Shown here one piece after another: positions 8,330 to 9,094 of a stretch of 9,094 nucleotides of DNA (positions within the stretch are counted from its first letter, which is position 1; every line of letters starts with the position of its first letter). The stretch is taken from positions 1 to 9,094 of the forward strand of contig CALIBA010000351.1 in assembly GCA_938045435.1 (NCBI GenBank), read 5' to 3'. The stretch comes from an uncultured Selenomonas sp. Lineage in GTDB: Bacteria; Bacillota; Negativicutes; Selenomonadales; Selenomonadaceae. The position numbers were made by a program, and so were the translations under genes. The notes beneath the pieces were generated by a model. That model worked only from the letters and a program-made list of their open reading frames with translations. It searched no databases and was not told the origin of the DNA.

Positions 8330-8572
8330 ATGTTCAACCTTTCCAAATCAGTCATCATCGTAAGCCTTGCCGCAGGTCTGGTCACCGGCTTTGCCGTCTG
8401 GCACTTCATTTACCGGTGTGAAGACCCGACATGCGTCATAACCTATGTCAATCTGGTGATTTGTCTCTTGGTGTTCCCAGCCTTTGCGTTGGTAACGGGT
8501 GAAGTGTTTTTCGCACATCCCGACCGGGGGAAACGCAAAAAGCCGAAATCGCACGATGGAATGCTATCATAG
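8330..8572 (+). CDS. Small two-helix membrane protein with a CxDPxC loop
   Basis: This 80-residue protein was not recognised as a named family. It starts MFNLSKSVIIVSLAAGLVTG, giving a first membrane helix (about residues 8-27). A short loop follows with RCEDPTCVITY (Cys30 and Cys35), then a second helix (about 39-61) and a basic tail, GKRKKPKSHDG. The basic tail suggests both termini face the cytoplasm and the two-Cys loop faces the periplasm. The paired Cys could bind a metal ion or form a disulfide. The layout resembles DUF6132-type and YgaP-type small membrane proteins, which also place a Cys pair between two helices, but this is analogy only. It lies 72 bases after czcB on the same strand and shares the Cys motif with the gene at 8676, suggesting a related pair attached to the metal locus. 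Confidence 0.7.
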   Translation: MFNLSKSVIIVSLAAGLVTGFAVWHFIYRCEDPTCVITYVNLVICLLVFPAFALVTGEVFFAHPDRGKRKKPKSHDGMLS

Positions 8573-8575
8573 TGT

Positions 8576-8630
8576 AAGACAAGGAAGCCATTGCTTGCGT
8601 ATCGCGGCAGGTACGGGTCTTCCTTGTCTT
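8576..8630 (+). repeat. Perfect 12-bp inverted repeat with a 31-base loop between the two small membrane genes
   Basis: AAGACAAGGAAG (8576-8587) is exactly complementary to CTTCCTTGTCTT (8619-8630). It begins three bases after the TAG of the upstream gene, where a terminator is expected. No T run follows, so it is not a standard intrinsic terminator. The perfect 10-bp palindrome TTGCCGGCAA (8629-8638) overlaps its right end by two bases. It could be an attenuator, an RNA-stabilising 3' structure or a protein-binding site. Confidence 0.55.
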
Positions 8631-8675
8631 GCCGGCAAACATAAGTGGATGAAATGATTTTCTCTGCGTTGGAAA

Positions 8676-8990
8676 ATGAAGAAGCGGAAAAAGGAAGAGC
8701 AAGGAAAGGAGCATAATGAAAAGGAGACATATCGGGCACGTACCGGAAGACGGCGCAGGATTCTTATCTGCGGAAGCGGCGTATTAGGTTGCGTCATCGG
8801 CTTTTGCATATATTCTTGGGTTATGGAATGTCCCGATCCTGATTGCCGTTTCCATTATGCACCTTTTGTCGGAATGCTGATAGACGGTGTTGCACTGGCT
8901 GTCTTGGCGGCACTCGTATTAAGGAGACCATTGCACGGTATTTCAAAGGTATACAGGGTTGTGGTTGCTTTGTATATCACTGATATTTAG
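8676..8990 (+). CDS. Small membrane protein with a CxDPxC loop, likely relative of the gene at 8330
   Basis: This 104-residue protein has no named family that I recognise. An unusually charged N-terminus (MKKRKKEEQGKEHNEKETYR, then RARTGRRRR) should stay in the cytoplasm. A first membrane helix follows (about residues 29-48), then MECPDPDCRFHYAPF with the Cys pair about residues 51-56, a second helix (about 60-80) and a basic stretch RRPLHGISKVYR. The C-x-D-P-x-C spacing and its position between two helices match the gene at 8330, while the rest of the sequence differs, suggesting divergent paralogues or members of one small family. Other ATGs nearby (8654, 8716) lie in other frames and close quickly. 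It is separated from the upstream gene by a strong inverted repeat, so it may be transcribed differently. Local base composition is more AT-rich than the czc genes. Confidence 0.65.
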   Translation: MKKRKKEEQGKEHNEKETYRARTGRRRRILICGSGVLGCVIGFCIYSWVMECPDPDCRFHYAPFVGMLIDGVALAVLAALVLRRPLHGISKVYRVVVALYITDI

Positions 8991-9020
8991 CATATTCATA
9001 ACCAAAACAGTCGTATAGCT

Positions 9021-9094
9021 ATGCCTGCCAAACAACCCAAATCCGCTCCGAGCTTCCTGCAAGTTTATACGCAGGTGCGTCGCGACCGCATGAA
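9021..9094 (+). CDS. Unidentified gene, 5' end only
   Basis: ATG 9021 opens a frame that runs off the window: MPAKQPKSAPSFLQVYTQVR, then RDRM. Thirty bases separate it from the previous stop. The start is Lys/Gln-rich and then amphipathic, compatible with a soluble DNA- or nucleic-acid-associated protein, but 24 residues are too few to assign. It may belong to the next functional unit, not to the metal locus. Confidence 0.4.
   Translation, partial: MPAKQPKSAPSFLQVYTQVRRDRM

Noticed and set aside
1..9094. tRNA, rRNA, CRISPR array, insertion sequence ends or transposase genes.
   Set aside because: No cloverleaf, repeat-spacer pattern, transposase motif or paired terminal repeats were seen in the window.

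Overview
The window looks like part of a Bacteroidota genome, most likely a Bacteroidales gut-type bacterium. This is inferred from the A-C-B order of the RND efflux genes, a TAnnTTTG-type promoter element, A-rich start contexts in place of strong Shine-Dalgarno sites, and small lineage-typical membrane and secreted proteins. It carries a heavy-metal resistance locus, read entirely on the + strand.

Layout: (1) 1-1331, the 3' part of a zinc/cadmium/lead-type P1B ATPase whose 5' end lies outside the window. (2) 1342-1378, a perfect 19-bp palindrome beside a Bacteroidota -7 element, a likely metal-responsive operator/promoter. (3) 1412-1808, a small secreted His/Asp/Cys-rich protein, frameshifted, followed by a terminator-like hairpin. 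(4) 1925-2707, a PAP2 phosphatase. (5) 2721-8257, a tripartite RND metal-efflux system: CzcA-like pump, CzcC-like outer-membrane channel and CzcB-like adaptor lipoprotein, the last two joined by ATGA start/stop overlaps. (6) 8330-8990, two small membrane proteins that share a CxDPxC loop. (7) From 9021, the first codons of an unidentified gene that runs off the end.

The intended physiology is clear. The P-type ATPase would move divalent metal from cytoplasm to periplasm, and CzcCBA would carry it on across the outer membrane. The His-rich protein could bind metal in the periplasm, and the PAP2 enzyme could adjust envelope lipids.

The striking feature is damage. The small His-rich gene, czcA, czcC and czcB each carry one or two simple lesions: three single-base indels in short homopolymers and two premature stops. 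Repairing each lesion restores a full-length family protein. The ATPase portion, the PAP2 gene and the two small membrane genes are open. Either the Czc arm is freshly decaying, or the sequence carries clustered errors. The sequence alone cannot separate these.
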